Both the position numbers and the translations under genes were made by a program. 11,006 nucleotides of DNA from RGIG9115 sp045648165 (GTDB lineage: Bacteria > Bacillota > Clostridia > UBA1381): contig JAZRNL010000040.1 of NCBI GenBank assembly GCA_045648165.1, positions 1 through 11,006 on the forward strand, written 5' to 3'. Below are positions 5,922 to 11,006 of this stretch, piece after piece. Under the pieces are notes generated by a model. The model searched no databases and was not told where the DNA came from. It was given only the letters and a program-made list of their open reading frames with translations. Numbering within the stretch: position 1 is the first letter of the stretch; every line of letters begins with the position of its first letter.

Positions 5922-6227
5922 ATGACGATAGAGCTTTCGGGTGAACAAAAACTACTTACCGTGCGTCTTGACGGTGAGTTAGACCATTGCCGGGCCGGCA
6001 ATATAAAAAAAGCAGTTGAGGACGAGCTTCTTAAAACCGGGGCAGTTAATATTGCTTTTGATTTTTCCGGGATTACTTTTATGGATAGTTCGGGAATAGG
6101 ATTAGTTCTCGGCAGATACAAAACCGTAAAAGCATTGGGTGGGAGAATCGTTTTGTTCGGGATGCGCCCCGGAGTTGAGCGCATTATGAGGATGTCCGGC
6201 ATAGATAAAATAGCGGAAATATACTAA
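5922..6227 (+). CDS. spoIIAA: Anti-sigma-F factor antagonist SpoIIAA
   Basis: A 101-residue STAS-domain protein that releases sigma-F from the anti-sigma factor SpoIIAB in the forespore. The signature DFSGITFMDSSGIG is at 47-60; the second Ser of the pair (Ser57) matches the serine that SpoIIAB phosphorylates to inactivate SpoIIAA and that SpoIIE dephosphorylates. LGRYKTVKALGG follows, as in the Bacillus protein. I chose the ATG at 5922 because AAAGGA (5908-5913) is 8 nt upstream; an in-frame ATG at 5913 has no usable site. It is somewhat shorter than the Bacillus protein (about 117 residues). It is the first gene of the spoIIA operon, 17 nt before spoIIAB. No spoIIE is present in the window. 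Confidence 0.95.
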   Translation: MTIELSGEQKLLTVRLDGELDHCRAGNIKKAVEDELLKTGAVNIAFDFSGITFMDSSGIGLVLGRYKTVKALGGRIVLFGMRPGVERIMRMSGIDKIAEIY

Positions 6228-6244
6228 AAGGCGGTGATATACAT

Positions 6245-6682
6245 ATGTTTAATGAATTTAAGGCAGAGTTTCCGGGGTTTGCCTGTAATGAAAGCTTTGC
6301 ACGTATGATTGCGGCAGGTTTTATTATGGAGCTCGACCCAACCTGTGAGGAGCTTTCCGATATAAAAACAGCAGTTTCTGAAGCGGTAACCAATGCTATA
6401 ATTCACGGTTATGGTGAAAAGGGAGGCTGTGTTGTTTTAGAGGGGAAAAGAGATGGGAGAACAGTCACATTCACTGTTGCTGATTTGGGAAAAGGAATAG
6501 AAGACATTGAGCTTGCCAGAACTCCGCTTTATACCGGCGCGCCGGGAGGGGAGCGAAGCGGTATGGGTTTCACAGTGATGGAGACTTTTATGGATAGTGT
6601 TTTTGTAGAAAGCGTCAGGGATAAAGGAACAAAAGTGGTGCTTACAAAAACTTTGTCAGGCGGTGATGCAAAGGATGAATGA
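6245..6682 (+). CDS. spoIIAB: Anti-sigma-F factor and serine kinase SpoIIAB
   Basis: A 145-residue GHKL-fold protein that binds sigma-F and keeps it inactive, and that phosphorylates SpoIIAA with ATP. The N-box Glu46 to Asn50 lies in SEAVTNAIIHGY, the G1 box is DLGKGI (80-85), and the ATP-lid/G2 region is GERSGMGF (102-109). Arg20 in NESFAR occupies the position of the Bacillus residue that contacts sigma-F and SpoIIAA. The length equals the family norm (about 146). The ribosome binding site is GGCGGTGAT (6230-6238), complementary to 16S rRNA apart from one base, 6 nt before the ATG. The gene's last 8 nt overlap the start of sigF, which should keep the anti-sigma factor and sigma factor in balance by coupled translation. 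Confidence 0.97.
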   Translation: MFNEFKAEFPGFACNESFARMIAAGFIMELDPTCEELSDIKTAVSEAVTNAIIHGYGEKGGCVVLEGKRDGRTVTFTVADLGKGIEDIELARTPLYTGAPGGERSGMGFTVMETFMDSVFVESVRDKGTKVVLTKTLSGGDAKDE

Positions 6683-7364
6683 TAGTCAGAAGCCGTCAAT
6701 GGAGACAAAAGATAAGACGGCGTTTGACAGCGCAGTGGAGAATAATATGGGGCTGGTTTATAAGGTTGCAAAAATGTTTTCCTCACGAAACTGTGAGTTT
6801 GAAGATTTGGTACAGATTGGAGCAATCGGGCTTATAAAATCTGTAAAGCGTTTTGACGAAAGCTTCGGAGTGTGTTTTTCTACCTATGCAGTCCCGATGA
6901 TAACAGGGGAAATACGCAGGTTTTTACGTGATGACGGGATTATTAAAATAAGCAGAAATGTTAAGGAAAATGCTTATAAAGGAAGACGGACTGCAGAAAT
7001 TATAAAAAAAAGAACAGGAGAGGAGCCGTCGGTTTCGGAGATTTCTAAGGAATGCGGTATATCCACTGAAGAACTCCTGTATGCATTTGAAGCTTGCAGC
7101 GGGTGCGTTTCTATGGATGAGGAACCTGATGATGGAGTAAAAACGCAGTATGGAGTTTCCTATGAGGAGGAAACGATAGACAGGCTTACGGTAGCAGAAG
7201 CTCTCTCCGCCCTTACGCCAAAAGAACGAAAGGTTGTTATACTCCGGTATATGCAGGGTAAAACTCAGTCAGAAATAGCAAAACTTATAGGTGTTTCTCA
7301 GGTGCAGGTTTCGAGAATTGAAAAAAAGGCAATCGACAATATGAAGTGCTCGTTGGTAATATAA
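6675..7364 (+). CDS. sigF: Sporulation sigma factor F (SpoIIAC), first forespore-specific sigma factor
   Basis: A 229-residue sigma-70 family protein of the sigma-F/G group; it directs early forespore transcription once released from SpoIIAB. Region 2 is nearly diagnostic: FEDLVQIGAIGLIKSVKRFD (42-61), then FSTYAVPMITGEIRRFLRDDG (68-88) and a KISRNVKE segment. Region 3 is around EPSVSEISKECGIS, and region 4 is LTPKERKVVILRYMQGKTQ (about 180-198) plus the helix-turn-helix IAKLIGVSQVQVSRIEKKAI. The protein is a little shorter than Bacillus sigma-F (255). Three start codons lie close together (GTG 6663, ATG 6666, ATG 6675). I chose 6675 because GGCGGTGAT at 6659-6667 sits 7 nt upstream, the same sequence that serves spoIIAB. 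The operon closes with a strong terminator; no spoVA genes follow. Confidence 0.96.
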   Translation: MNDSQKPSMETKDKTAFDSAVENNMGLVYKVAKMFSSRNCEFEDLVQIGAIGLIKSVKRFDESFGVCFSTYAVPMITGEIRRFLRDDGIIKISRNVKENAYKGRRTAEIIKKRTGEEPSVSEISKECGISTEELLYAFEACSGCVSMDEEPDDGVKTQYGVSYEEETIDRLTVAEALSALTPKERKVVILRYMQGKTQSEIAKLIGVSQVQVSRIEKKAIDNMKCSLVI

Positions 7365-7410
7365 AAAACTCTCACATTAAGGATTTTTAATTATCCCTTG
7401 TGAGAGTTTT
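7365..7410. terminator. Bidirectional terminator between sigF and the second DHHW gene
   Basis: AAAACTCTCACA (7365-7376) pairs perfectly with TGTGAGAGTTTT (7399-7410). The 22-nt loop can form a further GGAT/ATCC helix (7381-7384, 7393-7396). T-runs on both strands suit termination of sigF from the left and of the convergent minus-strand gene from the right. The stem begins one base after the sigF stop. Confidence 0.92.
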
Positions 7411-7412
7411 AT

Positions 7413-8816
7413 TTATCTTATCATTCCCATAACGGAGCTTCTATAGTTTGTTGAGCCTATAGAACCGGGGTAATTTATAATTACAAGATCATCGAACTTA
7501 TTGATGTCGTAGAAAGTTTTCAAATTAAACCCGGATGAATGTCCGCTAAACCCGTTGAATTGTCTGGGATCTATTACGTATATGTATTCATAATTGTTAA
7601 CTGCCCATGTGGCAAAAGCGGTACCAAAAGATTCTTTTATAATAACGAGCTTTTTGCCGTTGGCATTTGATGTATGGAATACTGCCAGAGGATTGTCACC
7701 GCCGATAAAAGCTGAGTAGCTGTTAAATGTGGGGTAAACCAACTGCAGGTTCCACTTTTTGCTCTTCATATACATATCGTTATATGCAGCGCCTTCTGCA
7801 GTATATTTGGGCATAAACACCTGTAACATATCAGGGTTACTTCGCATAATAGCTGCACCGTATGTGCCGTTCATAAAGCTTGCAAAAGAGCCTACGTGGT
7901 TGTATGAATTGTGAACTTCAAAGCTTTCAAGAGGATCAATAGTTTCGCCCTTTATGTCTGCAAATTCTCTGTATGCATAATAAGCGCCTTTTTGAGTCCA
8001 GTGATGGTCGGTGCGGAAGTAAATAAACTCTGCTGCATGCTCCATTAAGGGCCGTACCACGTTAACGGGTGTAACGTTTGGATTTAAGTTTTCGTAGATT
8101 TTTCTGATTCCCGCAGTCTGATTTGTATAAAGGTTCTTTGGAGCATAAAATTCACTGGCAGTTGGCACTGCAATATTGTAAACATTAACCTCAGGCAAAG
8201 CTGAGGCTATAGCGTTAACCATATCGGCATATGCTTTTGCAGAATTGTCGGATATGGTAAGAAGCTCCATGCCTGTGTTTCCTACAACGGTAACTCCTTT
8301 ATAGGTTGTTCCTTTGCCTGTAAGCCGGTATTCATCGGTAACCACGGTATCGGTAAGCAAATCCCGTACGTTGCGCGGAGTACCTGTAATGTATATAGAA
8401 TCTTCAGACATAGCCGCGAACATTTCAAGGCTTATATAGGCAGTGCCCCTGTATATAACAGGCGGCGTTTCAAAAGAAATACGTTTATCGTCTGCCCATA
8501 AAATCCCCTCTTCAGTACCAAAAACAATATGGTTTGTATGCTTCCCCCTTATTGCAACAGTAGAATGACTGCTTTCATCCCAGCCCAGCGTAAAGCCGCA
8601 AAGTCTTAAAATATCATCACATGGGATGTATGTCTTGTTACTGATAATAACAGGTGTTCCGCTGATTGGATAGTTAACATCGTCAATTGTAGCTTCAGCA
8701 CGGTCGGCATACAGTGTCAAGCTTATTATATTATCACCAAGAGAGGTGAGAGGTATAAGCAATATCAGCAATACACTGATAATTGCTATTATATGTATAT
8801 AATATTTTTTTAACAT
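7413..8816 (-). CDS. Second exported stalk-domain protein with DHHW (AlgX/AlgJ-like SGNH) domain
   Basis: A 467-residue protein, paralogous to the one at 288-1655. It has an N-terminal hydrophobic signal or anchor (about 5-26, no clear signal peptidase motif) and degenerate copper-amine-oxidase-type stalk repeats (about 32-145, with GTPVIISNKTYIP and TPPVIYRGTAYISLE). A DHHW-family domain follows, with FRTDHHWTQKGAYYA (Asp270, His271, His272, Trp273) and KESFGTA (candidate nucleophile Ser396). Both proteins share NVYN/NIYN, E-F/I-YAPK, GD-N/H-PL and an almost identical block ending ATWAVNNYEYIYVID. As with its paralogue, O-acetyl transfer or deacetylation of an extracellular polymer is inferred from AlgX/AlgJ-like families. 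The ATG at 8816 is preceded by CGGAG. It is a single-gene unit between a clear promoter and the terminator shared with sigF. Confidence 0.82.
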   Translation of the reverse strand: MLKKYYIHIIAIISVLLILLIPLTSLGDNIISLTLYADRAEATIDDVNYPISGTPVIISNKTYIPCDDILRLCGFTLGWDESSHSTVAIRGKHTNHIVFGTEEGILWADDKRISFETPPVIYRGTAYISLEMFAAMSEDSIYITGTPRNVRDLLTDTVVTDEYRLTGKGTTYKGVTVVGNTGMELLTISDNSAKAYADMVNAIASALPEVNVYNIAVPTASEFYAPKNLYTNQTAGIRKIYENLNPNVTPVNVVRPLMEHAAEFIYFRTDHHWTQKGAYYAYREFADIKGETIDPLESFEVHNSYNHVGSFASFMNGTYGAAIMRSNPDMLQVFMPKYTAEGAAYNDMYMKSKKWNLQLVYPTFNSYSAFIGGDNPLAVFHTSNANGKKLVIIKESFGTAFATWAVNNYEYIYVIDPRQFNGFSGHSSGFNLKTFYDINKFDDLVIINYPGSIGSTNYRSSVMGMIR

Positions 8817-8854
8817 AGTAAACTCCGTTTCATATGTATGTCGTTCATAATTTG

Positions 8855-8883
8855 ATTATATATGACTATCCGACATTTTTCAA
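8855..8883 (-). promoter_or_regulatory. Sigma-A promoter of the second DHHW gene
   Basis: On the minus strand TTGAAA (8883-8878) is followed after 17 bp by an exact TATAAT (8860-8855); the predicted start is near 8848. The spacer contains TGTCGGA (8875-8869), one mismatch from a Spo0A box. Confidence 0.8.
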
Positions 8884-8911
8884 GCCTTTTCTATTAAAAA
8901 AATTATTTTTC

Positions 8912-8939
8912 GCATTTTGCTCAAAAAAAACATATTATA
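8912..8939 (+). promoter_or_regulatory. Weak sporulation-sigma-like promoter for the amidase gene
   Basis: No sigma-A pair is convincing upstream of 8961. CATATTATA (8931-8939) fits the -10 patterns of late sporulation sigma factors (CATANNNTA for sigma-K, CATNNTA for sigma-G), and GCATTTT (8912-8918) vaguely resembles a sigma-E/G -35, but the spacing is not ideal. The region is very AT-rich, so chance is a real alternative. Confidence 0.2.
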
Positions 8940-8960
8940 TATAAAGAAAGGAGGTAACAT

Positions 8961-9431
8961 ATGTATAACAGAGAAAAAGCAGTAGAATATGCGAAAAAAT
9001 GGGCACTCGGCAGAAACCCCGTGTTTTATGACTATTCCCTGATAGGGGGAGATTGTACTAATTTTGCGTCGCAGGTTTTATATGCCGGATACGGAGAAAT
9101 GAATTACAGACCAATCTACGGATGGTACTATATAGACGGTAACAGAAAAAGCCCGTCATGGACGGGAGTTAATGAGTTATATTCGTTTGTGACTTCAAAT
9201 CGTGGTCCCGGGCCAAAGGCTGTAGAAGTGGATATTGATGGAATAGAGCCCGGTGATCTTGTTCAGCTTGATTTTAATGGTGACGGAAGGTTTGACCATA
9301 CTCCTGTTATTATTGATGTAGGGGAGTATACTCCGGATACGGTGCTTCTTGCGGCACATACAAATGATTCTCTGAACCGGCCTTTGTCGGATTATGACTA
9401 TACTAATGTCAGATTTTTGCATATGTTGTAG
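8961..9431 (+). CDS. Amidase_6-like cysteine hydrolase (putative amidase domain protein)
   Basis: A 156-residue protein consisting of just one domain of the 'putative amidase' family (Pfam Amidase_6, a CHAP/NlpC-P60-related papain-like fold). The family's opening pattern YNREKAVEYAKKWALGRNP is at 2-20, GGDCTNFASQ with the presumed catalytic Cys32 at 29-38, and DGRFDHTPVI with His113 at 108-117. AHTND (132-136) supplies the third polar residue. The stretch DFNGDGRFD (104-112) has calcium-loop-like spacing, as is common in this family. Substrates are unproven; a peptide or amide bond of the wall is plausible. No signal peptide or membrane segment is present, so it would act in the cytoplasm, on the spore, or after lysis. 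An optimal AAGGAGGT (8948-8955) precedes the ATG. It is transcribed away from the second DHHW gene. Confidence 0.85.
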   Translation: MYNREKAVEYAKKWALGRNPVFYDYSLIGGDCTNFASQVLYAGYGEMNYRPIYGWYYIDGNRKSPSWTGVNELYSFVTSNRGPGPKAVEVDIDGIEPGDLVQLDFNGDGRFDHTPVIIDVGEYTPDTVLLAAHTNDSLNRPLSDYDYTNVRFLHML

Positions 9432-9499
9432 ATAGTTGGGGAGGCTTGCGGATAATGTTTGCAGTCTCCTTAAAATTTAGAAAAAATTTCATAAAATCC

Positions 9500-9528
9500 T
9501 TTTCAAATACCGCTTTATCTGGTATAAT
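9500..9528 (+). promoter_or_regulatory. Promoter of the ccdA-thioredoxin operon
   Basis: TATAAT (9523-9528) carries an extended -10 (TGG at 9520-9522) and a weaker TTTTCA (9500-9505) at 17 bp. The start would be near 9535, giving a leader of about 25 nt before the ATG at 9560. Confidence 0.75.
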
Positions 9529-9559
9529 TTATTTGAAGAACTTTTTAGGAGCGTGTCAA

Positions 9560-10222
9560 ATGGAGTATATCATAACTTTTTTAGAAGGCATAATATCGTT
9601 CATATCACCTTGTATGCTGCCGCTTTTACCTGTTTATATTTCCTACTTTGCGGGAGGTGCAGATAAAACTCACAGAACTTTTGTAAGAGCTGTGGCTTTC
9701 GTTGGAGGGTTTACGGCAGTATACTGTCTTCTGGGACTGTTTGCGGGAAGTTTTGGCGCACTACTTACCGGATATAAAATGTGGGTTAATATTGTAAGCG
9801 GAGGGATAATAATACTTTTTGGGCTTGGCTACCTGGATATAATACGTTTGCCTTATATAAAAGGCTTCGGCGGCGCAAGGCATGTAAGCGGAATTTTTTC
9901 AGCTTTTATTTTCGGAGTTGTGTTTTCTATAAGTCATACTCCTTGCATCGGAGCATTTCTTGGCTCTGCAATTATGATGGCTTCGGCTTCAGGAACGGTT
10001 TTAAAGGGTGTATTTTTGCTTCTGGCATATTCAGTGGGTATGGGTATCCCGTTTCTTGTTTCTGCGGTGCTGATAGACAAGCTCACAGTCCTGTTTAATA
10101 CAGTCAGGAAACATTATAGAATTATAAATATCATTTGCGGATGTTTCCTTGTATTGGTTGGATTTGCAATGATGACGGGATTAATGGAAAGCTTGCTGAA
10201 TTTTATGGATAGGGGGTTATAA
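9560..10222 (+). CDS. ccdA: CcdA-like transmembrane thiol-disulfide electron carrier
   Basis: A 220-residue membrane protein of the CcdA/DsbD-beta family that carries reducing equivalents from cytoplasmic thioredoxin to extracytoplasmic thiol proteins. About six hydrophobic helices are visible. The two signature cysteines lie in ISPCMLPLLPVY (Cys18, helix 1) and SHTPCIGAFLGSA (Cys129, helix 4), each beside the conserved prolines. The start is the ATG at 9560 with AGGAG (9547-9551) at 8 nt. Upstream in-frame starts would put hydrophilic sequence before helix 1 and would begin before the predicted transcription start. The partner thioredoxin gene follows after only 3 nt. No cytochrome c or haem-handling genes are present, so a role outside cytochrome c maturation is plausible. 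In Bacillus, CcdA is also needed for spore cortex formation. Confidence 0.93.
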   Translation: MEYIITFLEGIISFISPCMLPLLPVYISYFAGGADKTHRTFVRAVAFVGGFTAVYCLLGLFAGSFGALLTGYKMWVNIVSGGIIILFGLGYLDIIRLPYIKGFGGARHVSGIFSAFIFGVVFSISHTPCIGAFLGSAIMMASASGTVLKGVFLLLAYSVGMGIPFLVSAVLIDKLTVLFNTVRKHYRIINIICGCFLVLVGFAMMTGLMESLLNFMDRGL

Positions 10223-10225
10223 ATT

Positions 10226-10780
10226 ATGAAACGAAAAGGGATTATAATAATTATCTTATTGTTGATTGCCCTTCTTGCAGGGGCGGTGTGGGGATATAAA
10301 AAGCTTTCGGGGAATTACACACCCGAAGATTTTGCTGCGGAAACTGAAAAAACGGCTGAAATAAATCTTGCGCCTGATTTTACGGTTACCGATGTAAACG
10401 GAAACTTGGTCAGCCTTTCTGACTTTAAAGGAAAGCCTGTGGTTATAAACTTCTGGGCTACCTGGTGCCCGCCCTGTATTGGAGAGCTTCCTTATTTTGA
10501 AGCAATGTACAAGCAGTATGGTGAAAAAGTGGAGTTTATGATGGTAAACCTTACCGACGGCAGAGATGAGACGATAGAGGTCGTAAACACTTTCATAGAA
10601 GATGCAGATTATACTTTTACGGTGTACTACGATACTGAATATAGCGGTGCAACAGCATACGGAACATACTCAATTCCTGTAACTGCGTTTGTAGATAAAG
10701 ACGGTAATCTTGTAAGAAAGCAAGTAGGGGCAATGAGTAAAGAAGCCCTTGAGGCTTATATCTTGAAGGTTTTGGGATGA
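10226..10780 (+). CDS. Membrane-anchored TlpA/ResA/StoA-like thioredoxin
   Basis: A 184-residue thiol-disulfide protein. An uncleaved signal anchor (MKRKGIIIIILLLIALLAGA, about 6-24) is followed by a thioredoxin fold. It contains APDFTVTDVNGNLVSLSDFKGK (49-70), INFWATWCPPC with the redox pair Cys81/Cys84, and the cis-proline at SIPVTAF (Pro151). This is the layout of ResA, StoA and TlpA, which act on the outer face of the membrane and are reduced by CcdA. Sequence alone does not separate cytochrome-c-type (ResA) from cortex-type (StoA) function. The ribosome binding site AGGGGGT (10211-10217) lies within the end of ccdA, so the two are cotranscribed and probably coupled. The operon ends at the terminator 10819-10852. 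Confidence 0.92.
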   Translation: MKRKGIIIIILLLIALLAGAVWGYKKLSGNYTPEDFAAETEKTAEINLAPDFTVTDVNGNLVSLSDFKGKPVVINFWATWCPPCIGELPYFEAMYKQYGEKVEFMMVNLTDGRDETIEVVNTFIEDADYTFTVYYDTEYSGATAYGTYSIPVTAFVDKDGNLVRKQVGAMSKEALEAYILKVLG

Positions 10781-10818
10781 TGTTTTGTGTATTTCACTTC
10801 CACAGGAAAATTTCATAG

Positions 10819-10852
10819 AAAAAAACGACTTGCCGAAACAAGTCGTTTTTTT
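10819..10852. terminator. Bidirectional rho-independent terminator
   Basis: AAAAACGACTTG (10821-10832) pairs perfectly with CAAGTCGTTTTT (10839-10850) around the loop CCGAAA; two further A:T pairs extend it to 10819 and 10852. Flanking T-runs on both strands let it end the ccdA operon and also the minus-strand tRNA transcript, whose last base is at 10854. Confidence 0.94.
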
Positions 10853-10853
10853 C

Positions 10854-10929
10854 TGGTGAGCCATCGGAGATTCGAACTCCGGACAACTTGATTAAAAGTC
10901 AAGTGCTCTGCCAACTGAGCTAATGGCCC
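10854..10929 (-). tRNA. tRNA-Lys (anticodon TTT)
   Basis: The minus strand folds into a full cloverleaf. The acceptor GGGCCAT pairs with ATGGCTC (one G:U). The D-arm is GCTCAGTTGGCAGAGC and the anticodon arm is CTTGA-CTTTTAA-TCAAG with TTT. The T-arm is CGGAG-TTCGAAT-CTCCG, with discriminator A and an encoded CCA (10856-10854). It is 76 nt including CCA and reads codons AAA/AAG. Confidence 0.97.
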
Positions 10930-11005
10930 TGGCAGGGATAGCAGGATTCGAACCTACGAAATGCCGGAATCAAAATCCGGTGCCTTACCGCTTGGCTATA
11001 TCCCT
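10930..11005 (-). tRNA. tRNA-Gln (anticodon TTG)
   Basis: Cloverleaf on the minus strand. The acceptor AGGGATA pairs with TATCCCT. The D-arm is GCC-AAGCGGTAA-GGC, the anticodon arm CCGGA-TTTTGAT-TCCGG with TTG, and the T-arm GTAGG-TTCGAAT-CCTGC (one G:U). Discriminator G and an encoded CCA (10932-10930) complete it. The variable loop CATTTC is 6 nt, one more than usual. Its CCA abuts the first base of tRNA-Lys, so processing must separate them directly. The promoter is outside the window. Confidence 0.96.
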
Positions 11006-11006
11006 A

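Noticed and set aside
9440..9469. Hairpin GGAGGCT/AGTCTCC as terminator of the amidase gene
   Set aside because: The stem is only 7 bp with a G:U pair and a 16-nt loop, and no T-run follows; termination here is not supported.
9446..9559. 38-residue N-terminal extension of CcdA
   Set aside because: It would begin upstream of the predicted transcription start and has no ribosome binding site; ATG 9560 has AGGAG at 8 nt and matches the family N-terminus.
1..11006. CRISPR array, insertion sequence, prophage or defence system
   Set aside because: No regularly spaced repeats, transposase, integrase, phage or recognised defence proteins are visible; gene content and style look like core chromosome.

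Overview
The window comes from the chromosome of a spore-forming, low-to-moderate-GC Firmicute of the Clostridia type. The evidence is a complete spoIIAA-spoIIAB-sigF sporulation operon, AT-rich near-consensus sigma-A promoters, strong AGGAGG-type ribosome binding sites, an rsmG-noc gene order as in Firmicutes, and tRNA genes with encoded CCA. I see no mobile element, CRISPR array or rRNA. The species cannot be named from this sequence.

Layout, left to right. (1) 1-1655, minus strand: a two-gene cell-surface unit. The first gene is an exported protein with an N-terminal copper-amine-oxidase-type 'stalk' domain (no oxidase activity implied) fused to a DHHW/AlgX-AlgJ-like SGNH domain. The second starts with another stalk domain and runs off the window. 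(2) 1656-1890: a divergent control region with two strong promoters, a 50-bp imperfect palindrome, a direct repeat and a perfect Spo0A-box match. (3) 1891-3992, plus: glmM (cell-wall amino-sugar synthesis) and rsmG (16S rRNA methylation), ending in a terminator that overlaps the rsmG stop. (4) 4009-4978, plus: a promoter, a roughly 110-nt leader with mutually exclusive RNA hairpins, and a Noc/ParB-family gene. (5) 4975-5838, minus: an EamA-type drug/metabolite transporter whose stop codon overlaps the noc stop. (6) 5922-7364, plus: spoIIAA, spoIIAB and sigF, ending in a bidirectional terminator. (7) 7413-8816, minus: a second stalk + DHHW protein, paralogous to the one at 288-1655. (8) 8961-9431, plus: an Amidase_6-like cysteine hydrolase without a signal peptide. 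(9) 9560-10780, plus: a CcdA-like thiol transporter and a membrane-anchored TlpA/ResA/StoA-like thioredoxin. (10) 10854-11005, minus: tRNA-Gln and tRNA-Lys with no spacer.

How the genes fit together: most of the protein-coding content concerns the envelope, chromosome/division control and sporulation. GlmM feeds UDP-GlcNAc synthesis. The two DHHW proteins are plausible extracellular polymer-modifying (O-acetyl transfer or esterase) enzymes. SpoIIAA, SpoIIAB and sigma-F switch on forespore transcription. Noc-family proteins coordinate the nucleoid with division. CcdA plus a thioredoxin can serve extracytoplasmic disulfide reduction, which in Bacillus includes spore cortex formation. The best candidates for something not yet described are the paired DHHW proteins with their shared control features and the structured leader in front of the Noc-like gene. 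Both are inferences from sequence only.
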